20,723 nt of DNA from an uncultured Hungatella sp. (GTDB lineage: Bacteria > Bacillota > Clostridia > Lachnospirales > Lachnospiraceae). This document shows positions 1 to 6,578 of the stretch, piece by piece (the stretch's first letter is position 1; each line of letters opens with the position of its first letter). The DNA lies in assembly GCA_910585645.1 (NCBI GenBank), contig CAJUFP010000092.1, forward strand, positions 1 through 20,723. The letters are read 5' to 3'. The notes beneath the pieces were generated by a model. That model did no database searches, was not told the DNA's origin, and saw only the letters and a program-made list of their open reading frames with translations. A program made the translations under genes and the position numbers.

Positions 1-80
1 ACCCGGACAGGACCATCCTTCCCTTCTCTGACTGGCATCACGACTACACTCGCCCCTTTGCTCACTCAACAATACACCAA
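1..80 (-). repeat. Left copy of an imperfect inverted repeat shared with the right edge
   Basis: Read on the minus strand, this segment aligns without gaps to 20630-20709 read on the plus strand, with about 61 of 80 positions identical by hand count. The best-conserved block begins TTGGTGTAT and continues through TTGAGTGAGCAAAGGGG. Both copies point outward, and the similarity runs into the window edge here, so the element probably continues outside. No gene is visible in 1-135 apart from the terminator of the next gene. I do not recognise the repeat as the end of any particular IS or intron family. Confidence 0.6.
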
Positions 81-128
81 ATATGACGAATTTAAAGTTC
101 CGTTTTATCTGGTGTAGGAAAGAAAGCA

Positions 129-147
129 GGGGAGCTTAGCGCTCCCC
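129..147 (-). terminator. Probable rho-independent terminator of the SDR/phospholipase pair
   Basis: On the minus strand there is a 7 bp perfect stem, GGGGAGC (147-141) with GCTCCCC (135-129), and a 5-nt loop that includes the TAA stop codon (138-136). It is followed by TGCTTTCTTT. The T-tract is interrupted, so efficiency may be moderate. Confidence 0.5.
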
Positions 148-966
148 AAAGGTGTGATCCAGCCGCTTATCCAGGGGTGTCCCCTGCTCTACGTGTTCCA
201 TGAAGTTCATAATGAGCTGGGACGCGTCCTGGATGGCCAGAAGATAGCGGCGCTCCAGCTCTCTGGTGATGGGGGCGCAGGCCGGGTTGGGGCGCTCTTT
301 GATTATCATGTCCCGAACCGTCACAGGAAGTGGGGTTCCCTTTAACAGGCGCAGCGCCACAAAGCGGAGTTTTTGCCCGGAGGGCGCCAGCAGATTGCAG
401 CAAAACCGCATGGAGCGGATGGAGGCCACAATCTGTCCGGGGGAGATGCCGGGGAAGAATCGGGAGATGATGCTTCCGTAAAATACTTTGGGCCGCAGGT
501 GGGAGGTAGGGCGGCAGACCATGGGGTTAAGGCCGTCCCGTATCATCAGGTCCCGGTCCAGCTCCGCCTCGATCTCGCTGTGGGTGATGCCTGTCTCGCG
601 GACCATGGACTCCACGTAGGGGTGGCAGTTGCTGTCCAGGGCAAAGTGGCAGAGAAATCCAAACAGGTAGGCGTACCTGGATGCGGTGAGGAAGGAGAAG
701 CCTTCTTTCGGGGAGCGCTTTCCGTACCGCTTTTTCATTACCTGGGCAGCCTGCCGGAAAAATTCGTATCCCGGCTGGTCGTGCATGGCAAAGCCCGCGG
801 TGCTTACAGGATTTTTCTTGTATATTTTGTAGTAGAAGAGAAGGTCAGGGCCGTGGAGGCCGATGTTGTACAGGCCGCCGTGGCAGCGGATTATAGTCTG
901 TGCCTCTTTGGGGAGATGTTTGTACACATCCCGGCCAAAGCGGTAATGGGTGTATGTTGTAGGCAT
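136..966 (-). CDS. Zinc-dependent phospholipase C-family protein (function unproven)
   Basis: This is a 276-aa protein resembling the zinc-dependent phospholipase C / PA-PLC-like family found widely in clostridia. Visible family features are an N-terminal THYRFG (residues 6-11), GLHGPDL (36-42), FGFLCHFALDSNCHPY (102-117) and HSEIEAELDRD (129-139). These are histidine/aspartate-rich segments suited to binding metal. No signal peptide is seen, so unlike secreted clostridial alpha-toxins it looks cytoplasmic and its substrate is unknown. I chose ATG 966 over an in-frame start at 993 because it lies one base after the TGA of the upstream SDR gene, it begins with the conserved MPTTYTH, and GGAGG lies 11 nt upstream. 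The longer start would overlap the SDR gene. The gene is translationally linked to the SDR gene. Family assignment is good; the enzymatic role is inference. Confidence 0.8.
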   Translation of the reverse strand: MPTTYTHYRFGRDVYKHLPKEAQTIIRCHGGLYNIGLHGPDLLFYYKIYKKNPVSTAGFAMHDQPGYEFFRQAAQVMKKRYGKRSPKEGFSFLTASRYAYLFGFLCHFALDSNCHPYVESMVRETGITHSEIEAELDRDLMIRDGLNPMVCRPTSHLRPKVFYGSIISRFFPGISPGQIVASIRSMRFCCNLLAPSGQKLRFVALRLLKGTPLPVTVRDMIIKERPNPACAPITRELERRYLLAIQDASQLIMNFMEHVEQGTPLDKRLDHTFGER

Positions 967-967
967 G

Positions 968-1699
968 TCAGAACCAACCTCCGTCAAGACCAATGACCTG
1001 TCCGGTCAGATAGGAGTTTTTGTAGCCAAGGTGGTAGACTAGGTCAGCTACTTCCTCCGCGTTTCCCAGACGCCCGGTGGGAATCTCCTCTACCAGGGCG
1101 ATAAGCTCTTCTTCCTCCAGAAACTGGTTCATCTCCGTGTCAATGGCTCCGCAGGCAACGGCGTTGACCTGGATGTTGCTGGGAGCCAGCTCCTTGGCGA
1201 GGGCTTTTGTAAACGCGTTGATCCCGCCTTTGGTGGCAGAGTAGGCAACTTCGCAGGCAGCGCCTACGTTGCCCCACACAGAGGAGATATTGATGATCTT
1301 GCCATACTTGCGGGATATCATGTCCGGAATGGCCAGCTTGCTTAAATTAAATACAGAGGTCAGATTGGTGCGGATGATGCGGTCCCAGTCCTCGGCTTTC
1401 ATGTCCTGGAGAAGGCCGATGTAGGAGATGCCCGCGTTGTTGACCAGGACGTCCAGGGCGCCGAATTGCTTTTTTATCTGTTTAAAAAGGGTTTCGCACT
1501 GGGCCATATCCCCCATATCCCCTATAAAGGCAAGGCAGGGAACCTGGTAGGATTCGATTTCTTTTTTGGTCTGCATCAAACGCTCCTGGCTGCGGACACA
1601 GTTGATGACTACATTGTAATTCTTTTTGGCAAATTTGACGGCAATGGCTTTTCCGATGCCTCTGGAAGCGCCGGTTACCAGAACGGTTTTTCTGGACAT
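968..1699 (-). CDS. SDR-family NAD(P)-dependent oxidoreductase (FabG/YmfI-like)
   Basis: This 243-aa classical short-chain dehydrogenase/reductase has the Rossmann motif TGASRGIG (residues 9-16), NNAG (87-90), catalytic Ser140, and Tyr153/Lys157 in YSATK. The C-terminal GQVIGLDGGWF is typical of FabG-like proteins. It is not beside fatty-acid genes, so a housekeeping FabG role is not supported by context. Stand-alone clostridial proteins of this kind are often named elongation factor P 5-aminopentanone reductase (YmfI), which is a real alternative. The ribosome binding site AAAGGGGTG precedes ATG 1699. It is the first gene of a two-gene minus-strand unit with the phospholipase-like gene. Confidence 0.88.
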   Translation of the reverse strand: MSRKTVLVTGASRGIGKAIAVKFAKKNYNVVINCVRSQERLMQTKKEIESYQVPCLAFIGDMGDMAQCETLFKQIKKQFGALDVLVNNAGISYIGLLQDMKAEDWDRIIRTNLTSVFNLSKLAIPDMISRKYGKIINISSVWGNVGAACEVAYSATKGGINAFTKALAKELAPSNIQVNAVACGAIDTEMNQFLEEEELIALVEEIPTGRLGNAEEVADLVYHLGYKNSYLTGQVIGLDGGWF

Positions 1700-1748
1700 A
1701 GAATCACCCCTTTTTTAATAAAATATGGTTGGTGGGTTATATAATAGG

Positions 1749-1777
1749 AGTATAGCACGTTTTGGGTGGGGTGGAAA
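1749..1777 (-). promoter_or_regulatory. Candidate promoter for the SDR/phospholipase unit
   Basis: On the minus strand, TTTCCA (1777-1772), a 17 bp spacer and TATACT (1754-1749) form a sigma-A-like promoter. The -10 is extended (TGC directly before it). The -35 matches consensus at only 4 of 6 positions. It lies 50 bp upstream of ATG 1699. Confidence 0.45.
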
Positions 1778-1864
1778 GTACAAGATCAATGGAAGGTTAA
1801 GGTTATAGGGGCAGCAATGCCAAACGTTGTGAAGAGAAAATTATGGAAGACGAGGTGGTAATAT

Positions 1865-2833
1865 ATGGAGAGATTGTATGATATGATCATCATTGGTTCC
1901 GGGCCGGCGGGATTGGCGGCAGCGATCTATGCCCAGAGGGCCAGGCTGGATACCCTGGTGATCGAGAAGGATATGGTCAGCGGAGGGCAGGTGCTGACTA
2001 CCTATGAGGTGGACAATTATCCGGGGATGCCGGGGATGAATGGGTTTGATCTGGGAATGAAGTTCAGGGAACACGCGGATAAGCTGGAAGCGCGGTTTGT
2101 GACAGATGAGGTAAAACGGGTGGAGACGGATGGGGAGGGCCAGGAAGGTGAGCTTCTCCGGGCGGCGGAGCTGTCCCCTGTTCCGGGCAGAAAGACGGTT
2201 ATCTGTGAAAACGGGCGTTATTACGGGCGGACAGTGGTTATCGCCACAGGGGCCCGCCATCAGAATCTTGGGGCGCCTGGAGAGGCAGAGCTTACAGGGA
2301 TGGGGGTTTCCTACTGCGCCACCTGCGACGGGGCTTTTTTCCGGAACAAGACCGTGGCCGTGGTAGGCGGCGGAGATGTGGCCCTGGAGGACGCCATTTT
2401 CCTGGCAAGGAGCTGCGAAAAGGTTTACCTGATCCACCGCAGGGATGAGCTGCGGGGGGCAAAGAGCCTGCAGGAGACGGTGTTTAAACAGGATAACATC
2501 GAGATTTTGTGGGATACTGTGGTGGAGGAGATCGCAGGGGAAGGCAGAGTGGAGCGCCTTAGGATTAAGAATAAGAAGACCCTTGAGGAAAAGGATCTGC
2601 CGGTGCAGGGCGTGTTCATCGCCGTGGGAATCGTTCCCAACAGCCAAAGGTTTGAGGGGCTGGTGGACATGGAAAAGGGGTATATTAAGGCCGGGGAGGA
2701 TGGAAGGACTTCCGCTGCCGGAATCTTCGCCGCGGGGGATGTGCGGACAAAGCCGCTGCGGCAGATCGTGACGGCTGCCGCTGACGGCGCCAATGCAGTT
2801 ACCAGCGCGGAGCGGTATCTTATGGGACAATGA
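1865..2833 (+). CDS. trxB: Thioredoxin-disulfide reductase (NADPH-dependent)
   Basis: This 322-aa flavoprotein would reduce thioredoxin with NADPH in the cytoplasm. Motifs in order: FAD-binding GSGPAG (residues 11-16), redox-active CATC (Cys151, Cys154), NADPH-binding GGGDVA (168-173) with HRRDELR (191-197), and the C-terminal FAD contact FAAGDVRTKPLRQ. Intact GGGxxA and HRRxxxR argue against the ferredoxin- or F420-dependent TrxR variants of some clostridia. It is about 10 residues longer than usual, with a hydrophilic Glu/Gly-rich insertion at roughly residues 88-108. GAGGTGG precedes the ATG at normal spacing. It runs convergent to hpf. Confidence 0.95.
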   Translation: MERLYDMIIIGSGPAGLAAAIYAQRARLDTLVIEKDMVSGGQVLTTYEVDNYPGMPGMNGFDLGMKFREHADKLEARFVTDEVKRVETDGEGQEGELLRAAELSPVPGRKTVICENGRYYGRTVVIATGARHQNLGAPGEAELTGMGVSYCATCDGAFFRNKTVAVVGGGDVALEDAIFLARSCEKVYLIHRRDELRGAKSLQETVFKQDNIEILWDTVVEEIAGEGRVERLRIKNKKTLEEKDLPVQGVFIAVGIVPNSQRFEGLVDMEKGYIKAGEDGRTSAAGIFAAGDVRTKPLRQIVTAAADGANAVTSAERYLMGQ

Positions 2834-2834
2834 C

Positions 2835-2864
2835 AAAAAAAGCCGGCGAATCTTCGCCGGCTTT
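2835..2864 (-). terminator. Rho-independent terminator between convergent trxB and hpf
   Basis: A perfect 12 bp stem, AAAGCCGGCGAA (2839-2850) with TTCGCCGGCTTT (2853-2864), has a 2-base loop. On the minus strand it is followed by an uninterrupted run of seven T (2841-2835), ideal for hpf. On the plus strand the tail is only CTTTCG, so termination of trxB is probably weaker, though the hairpin may serve both genes. Confidence 0.88.
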
Positions 2865-2890
2865 CGTGCAGATGGGACAGTGAGGCGGGT

Positions 2891-3421
2891 TTATGCCTCC
2901 GGTTCAATAAGTCCGTAGGAGTTGGCTTTTCTTTTATAAACCACGCTGATCTGGTCAGTCTCCGCGTTCAGGAACATATAGAAATTGTGTCCCAGAAGCT
3001 CCATCTCCAGGCATGCATCCTCAGGATACATGGGCTTCATGTCAAAGTGCTTCGTCTTCTCAATGCGGATCTCCTCATCGTGAACGTCCTCTTCCTCCTC
3101 CATAAACAGGGCGGAGAAGGCCTGGGCGGACTGTTTCTTGTCAATGAGTTTCTTGCGGTATTTTTTAATCTGACGCTCTATGATCTCTTCCACCAGGTCG
3201 ATAGACACATACATATCCGTGCTGGACTCTTCCGCGCGGATGATGCTGCCTTTGACGGGGATGGTTACCTCAATTTTCTGCAGTTCCCTCTGAACGCTCA
3301 AAGTTACAACTGCCTCAGTGTCAGGGGTGAAGTATTTTTCCAGCTTGCCCAGCTTGTCCTCAACAGCTTCCCGAAGTCCCTGGGTCACTTCGATATTTCT
3401 TCCTGTGATGGTGTAACGCAT
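2891..3421 (-). CDS. hpf: Ribosome hibernation promoting factor, long form
   Basis: This 176-aa protein has the two-domain layout of long HPF. The N-terminal S30AE/RaiA-like domain (about 1-100, starting MRYTITGRNIEVTQGLREAV) binds the decoding region of the 30S subunit. The C-terminal domain (about 120-176, with NFYMFLNAETDQISVVYKRK) mediates dimerisation of inactive 100S ribosomes. AAGGAG lies 8 nt before ATG 3421. In Bacillus subtilis, hpf, secA and prfB are co-oriented neighbours; here hpf is still next to secA but transcribed away from it. Its own promoter is at 3452-3480 and its terminator at 2835-2864. Confidence 0.95.
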   Translation of the reverse strand: MRYTITGRNIEVTQGLREAVEDKLGKLEKYFTPDTEAVVTLSVQRELQKIEVTIPVKGSIIRAEESSTDMYVSIDLVEEIIERQIKKYRKKLIDKKQSAQAFSALFMEEEEDVHDEEIRIEKTKHFDMKPMYPEDACLEMELLGHNFYMFLNAETDQISVVYKRKANSYGLIEPEA

Positions 3422-3451
3422 ATGATCAACTCCTTCTTTTGAGATGGTTTA

Positions 3452-3480
3452 AGTATAGCACAGATAGTCAAAATATTCAA
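3452..3480 (-). promoter_or_regulatory. hpf promoter
   Basis: On the minus strand, TTGAAT (3480-3475), 17 bp and TATACT (3457-3452), with an extended TGC before the -10. It lies 31 bp upstream of the hpf ATG. No sigma-B or sigma-H-like elements were noticed. Confidence 0.7.
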
Positions 3481-3499
3481 TGAAATAAAGAAGAATATT

Positions 3500-3529
3500 T
3501 TGACAATTAAACGGAATTTTTTCTAAAAT
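3500..3529 (+). promoter_or_regulatory. Candidate upstream secA promoter (P1)
   Basis: Perfect TTGACA (3500-3505), an 18 bp spacer and TAAAAT (3524-3529, 5 of 6). Transcripts from it would run through the DnaA boxes and give secA a leader of about 430 nt. It lies back to back with the hpf promoter. It could instead drive a short non-coding RNA; I saw no clear terminator before secA. Confidence 0.5.
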
Positions 3530-3643
3530 CCACCGACTTTTGGCACAAAATTTGATGTCGATTTGCGTCGATTTATGAGTTGTGAACAAAAAGCCATGGG
3601 GGAAATCTGGTGGGGAAATGGTTTACAAGCAGGTGGAAAGACC

Positions 3644-3759
3644 TGTGGATAATGTGGATAACTTTGTGTATAACTGCTTTTTCCCATGAAATGAGGGTTT
3701 TTAATGTGGATAACTTTTGGACAGGTTTGTGGATTTATTGCTGTGGATAATGTGGACAA
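3644..3759 (+). promoter_or_regulatory. DnaA-box cluster
   Basis: The 9-mer TGTGGATAA (reverse complement of the consensus DnaA box TTATCCACA) occurs perfectly at 3644-3652, 3653-3661, 3705-3713 and 3742-3750. Near matches are TGTGTATAA at 3665-3673, TGTGGACAA at 3751-3759 (one mismatch each) and TGTGGATTT at 3728-3736 (two mismatches). All have the same orientation, and two pairs abut head to tail (3644/3653 and 3742/3751). A weaker TGTGAACAA is at 3581-3589. The window contains no dnaA, dnaN or rpmH, so this is probably not the ordinary oriC. A DnaA-titrating or DnaA-regulated site is more likely. Confidence 0.8.
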
Positions 3760-3805
3760 GGGGGAAACCGAACATCATTTTTGTGAAAACTGCTGTGTTT
3801 ACCAT

Positions 3806-3824
3806 AAGGAGGAATATTATGTAA
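3806..3824 (+). promoter_or_regulatory. Strong Shine-Dalgarno followed by ATG-TAA (start-stop element)
   Basis: AAGGAGG (3806-3812), a 6-nt spacer and ATG (3819-3821) are followed directly by TAA (3822-3824). If transcribed from the 3500-3529 promoter, this would be a minimal start-stop site in the secA leader that could hold or recruit ribosomes. It may equally be the relic of a lost gene start. Confidence 0.35.
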
Positions 3825-3881
3825 TCTGTCAGGGCGGTATTTCCTGAAAAATGAATTTTTTGTTAAGAACCGGGGAATCGG

Positions 3882-3910
3882 TTGAATAAAACAAAGGTTG
3901 GTGATACAAT
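3882..3910 (+). promoter_or_regulatory. secA proximal promoter (P2)
   Basis: TTGAAT (3882-3887), 17 bp and TACAAT (3905-3910), with an extended TGA before the -10. It lies 54 bp upstream of the secA ATG and should give a short conventional leader. Confidence 0.7.
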
Positions 3911-3964
3911 GTATAAGATTATACCGTAAAATATGAAGCGAGAACGATAATAGGAGAGAAGCTC

Positions 3965-6538
3965 ATGAATCTCATTGAAAAAATGTTCGGAACTCACAGT
4001 GAGCGCGAACTGAAGATGATCACCCCCATTGTGAGTAAGATTGAGGCCATGCGCCCGGACATGATGGAACTATCCGATGAGCAGCTTAAGGACCGCACCA
4101 GAGTCTTTAAGGAGAGGCTGGCAGCGGGGGAGACTTTGGACGATATCCTTCCCGAGGCGTTTGCCACGGTTCGGGAGGCAGCGAGAAGAACGTTAAATAT
4201 GGAACACTATCCGGTGCAGCTAATCGGCGGCATCGTTTTGCACCAGGGCCGCATTGCGGAGATGAAGACCGGCGAAGGAAAGACTTTGGTATCCACGGCC
4301 CCCGCCTATCTCAACGCCCTGGCAGGCAAGGGAGTCCATATTGTGACGGTCAACGATTACCTGGCCAAGCGTGATGCGGAGTGGATGGGCAGCGTTCACG
4401 AATTTCTGGGACTGACCGTGGGGGTGGTGTTAAACTCCATGACCTCGGAGGAGAGAAAGAAAGCCTATGCCTGCGACATTACCTATGTGACCAACAATGA
4501 ACTTGGGTTTGACTACCTGAGGGACAACATGGCCATTTATAAGGAACAGATGGTTCTGCGGGAACTGGATTACGCCATCATCGACGAGGTGGACTCCGTG
4601 CTCATCGACGAGGCCAGAACCCCTCTGATTATCTCCGGCCAGAGCGGAAAGTCCACCAAGCTGTACGAGGTGTGCGATATCCTGGCAAGGCAGTTGGAGC
4701 GGGGCGAGGCTTCCGGGGAATTTACCAAGATGAACGCCATTATGGGCGAGGACATCACCGAGACCGGGGACTATGTGGTCAATGAAAAGGACAAGGTGGT
4801 CAACTTAACCGAGTCCGGCGTGAAAAAGGTGGAAGACTTCTTCCACATCGAAAACCTGGCAGACCCGGAGAACCTGGAGATACAGCACAACATCATCCTG
4901 GCACTGCGGGCCAACAACCTGATGTTTCGGGATAAAGACTATGTGGTAAAAGACGATGAGGTCCTTATTGTAGACGAGTTCACGGGGCGCATCATGCCGG
5001 GACGGCGTTACTCCGACGGGCTTCACCAGGCCATTGAGGCCAAGGAGCATGTGAACGTAAGGCGGGAGAGCAAGACCCTGGCCACCATTACCTTCCAGAA
5101 CTTCTTTAACAAGTTCAGAAAGAAAGCCGGCATGACCGGTACGGCCCTGACGGAGGAGAAGGAGTTCCGCAACACCTACGGCATGGACGCCATCGAGATT
5201 CCCACCAACAAGCCTGTGGCCCGTCAGGATCTCAACGACGTGGTGTACAAGACCAAGAAAGAGAAGTTCAACGCGGTGGTGGAGGATGTAGCCCAAGCCT
5301 ACGAGAAGGGGCAGCCGGTTCTGGTGGGAACCATCACCATCGAGACGTCCGAGCTTTTAAGCAAGATGCTTAAGAGGAAGGGCATTCCCCACAAGGTACT
5401 GAACGCCAAGTTCCATGAGCTGGAGGCGGAGATCGTGGCCGAGGCCGGCGTGTACAAGGCAGTGACCATTGCCACCAACATGGCGGGCCGCGGTACGGAT
5501 ATTAAGCTGGACGACAAGGCCAGGGAGCTGGGGGGCCTTAAGATTGTGGGTACGGAGCGCCATGAGTCCAGGCGTATTGACAACCAGTTGAGAGGACGTT
5601 CCGGCCGCCAGGGAGACCCGGGAGAGTCCAGGTTCTACATTTCCCTGGAAGATGATCTGATGAGGCTGTTCGGTTCCGAGCGTCTCATGGACATGTTCAA
5701 TGCCCTGGGGGTTCCGGAGGGAGAGCAGATTGAGCACAAGATGCTGTCCAACGCCATTGAGAAGGCCCAGAAGAAGATAGAGAACAACAACTACGGGATT
5801 CGTGAGAACCTGTTAAAATACGATGAAGTTGCCAACGAGCAGAGGGAGGTCATCTACGCGGAGCGCCGCAAGGTGCTGGACGGGGACAACATGCGGGACG
5901 TGATCCTGAAGATGGTGACCGACATTGTGGAGCATGCGGTGGACATGGCCATTCCCGACGACGCGTCCGCCGACACCTGGGAGATCAAGGAGCTTAACGA
6001 CCTTCTGCTTCCCATTATCCCCTTGGAGCCGGTGAAGCTGACGGACGAGCAGAAATCTTCCATGAAGAAGAACGAGTTAAAGCACATGCTCAAGGAAGCA
6101 GCCATCAAGCTTTACGAGGCCAAGGAGGCCCAGTTCCCGGATTCGGAGCAGATCCGTGAGGTGGAGCGGGTGATCCTGCTCAAGGTCATTGACAATAAGT
6201 GGATGTCCCACATCGACGATATGGAGCAGCTGCGCCAGGGCATCGGCCTCCAGGCCTACGGCCAGAGAGACCCGCTGGTGGAGTACAAGATGAGCGCCTA
6301 CGAGATGTTTGACGGCATGACGGCCGCGGTGAAGGAGGACACGGTGCGCATCCTGTTCCACATCCGGGTGGAGCAGAAGGTGGAGAGGGAGCCGGCGGCC
6401 AAGGTGACGGGAACCAACAAGGACGACAGCGCGGTGAAGGCCCCGGTAAGAAAGATTGAGCGCAAGGTTTACCCCAACGACCCATGCCCCTGCGGCAGCG
6501 GGAAGAAGTATAAGCAGTGTTGCGGCCGTATTAAATAG
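3965..6538 (+). CDS. secA: Preprotein translocase ATPase SecA
   Basis: This 857-aa motor ATPase drives proteins through SecYEG, acting in the cytoplasm and at the membrane. The Walker A motif MKTGEGKT is at residues 100-107 and the Walker B/DEAD-like DEVDS at 207-211. The second helicase domain has MAGRGTDIKL and the arginine-rich QLRGRSGRQGDPG. The C-terminal zinc-binding tail has Cys841, Cys843, Cys852 and Cys853 in CPCGSGKKYKQCC, which binds SecB or ribosomes in other bacteria. The length is normal for full-length Firmicutes SecA1. AGGAGA precedes ATG 3965. prfB follows after about 40 nt and is probably co-transcribed. Confidence 0.98.
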   Translation: MNLIEKMFGTHSERELKMITPIVSKIEAMRPDMMELSDEQLKDRTRVFKERLAAGETLDDILPEAFATVREAARRTLNMEHYPVQLIGGIVLHQGRIAEMKTGEGKTLVSTAPAYLNALAGKGVHIVTVNDYLAKRDAEWMGSVHEFLGLTVGVVLNSMTSEERKKAYACDITYVTNNELGFDYLRDNMAIYKEQMVLRELDYAIIDEVDSVLIDEARTPLIISGQSGKSTKLYEVCDILARQLERGEASGEFTKMNAIMGEDITETGDYVVNEKDKVVNLTESGVKKVEDFFHIENLADPENLEIQHNIILALRANNLMFRDKDYVVKDDEVLIVDEFTGRIMPGRRYSDGLHQAIEAKEHVNVRRESKTLATITFQNFFNKFRKKAGMTGTALTEEKEFRNTYGMDAIEIPTNKPVARQDLNDVVYKTKKEKFNAVVEDVAQAYEKGQPVLVGTITIETSELLSKMLKRKGIPHKVLNAKFHELEAEIVAEAGVYKAVTIATNMAGRGTDIKLDDKARELGGLKIVGTERHESRRIDNQLRGRSGRQGDPGESRFYISLEDDLMRLFGSERLMDMFNALGVPEGEQIEHKMLSNAIEKAQKKIENNNYGIRENLLKYDEVANEQREVIYAERRKVLDGDNMRDVILKMVTDIVEHAVDMAIPDDASADTWEIKELNDLLLPIIPLEPVKLTDEQKSSMKKNELKHMLKEAAIKLYEAKEAQFPDSEQIREVERVILLKVIDNKWMSHIDDMEQLRQGIGLQAYGQRDPLVEYKMSAYEMFDGMTAAVKEDTVRILFHIRVEQKVEREPAAKVTGTNKDDSAVKAPVRKIERKVYPNDPCPCGSGKKYKQCCGRIK

Positions 6539-6578
6539 CGGATTTAAAAATTTAGAGAAAAAGAAAGAGGGTGACACA

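Larger units (their letters stand above)
3422..3964. other. 543-bp hpf-secA intergenic region
   Basis: This is the only long gap in the window. In order it holds the hpf promoter (3452-3480, minus), a very AT-rich stretch (about 3460-3550), a plus-strand consensus promoter (3500-3529), a 10-bp near-direct repeat built on GTCGATTT (about 3556-3575), a DnaA-box cluster (3644-3759), a strong SD with ATG-TAA (3806-3824), and a second plus-strand promoter just upstream of secA (3882-3910). No convincing protein-coding gene is present on either strand. Confidence 0.75.

Noticed and set aside
1841..2836. 331-codon open frame antisense to trxB
   Set aside because: It is fully opposite a certain gene and its sequence resembles no protein family. 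Another long antisense frame at 7708-8589 was rejected for the same reason.
3523..3759. 78-codon minus-strand frame in the hpf-secA gap
   Set aside because: It is built from the reverse complement of the DnaA boxes, with low complexity and no ribosome binding site.
3704..3847. 47-codon plus-strand frame with a weak SD (GAGGG) and a cysteine-rich stretch, ending 117 nt before secA, considered as a SecM-like leader peptide
   Set aside because: Its codons are largely DnaA-box sequence, no export signal or known arrest motif is visible, and no homology is recognised. It would need conservation evidence to be called.
3422..3964. Ordinary oriC
   Set aside because: No dnaA, dnaN, recF, rpmH or gyr gene lies beside the boxes. 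The nearest genes are hpf and secA, so only a non-oriC DnaA site can be supported from this window.
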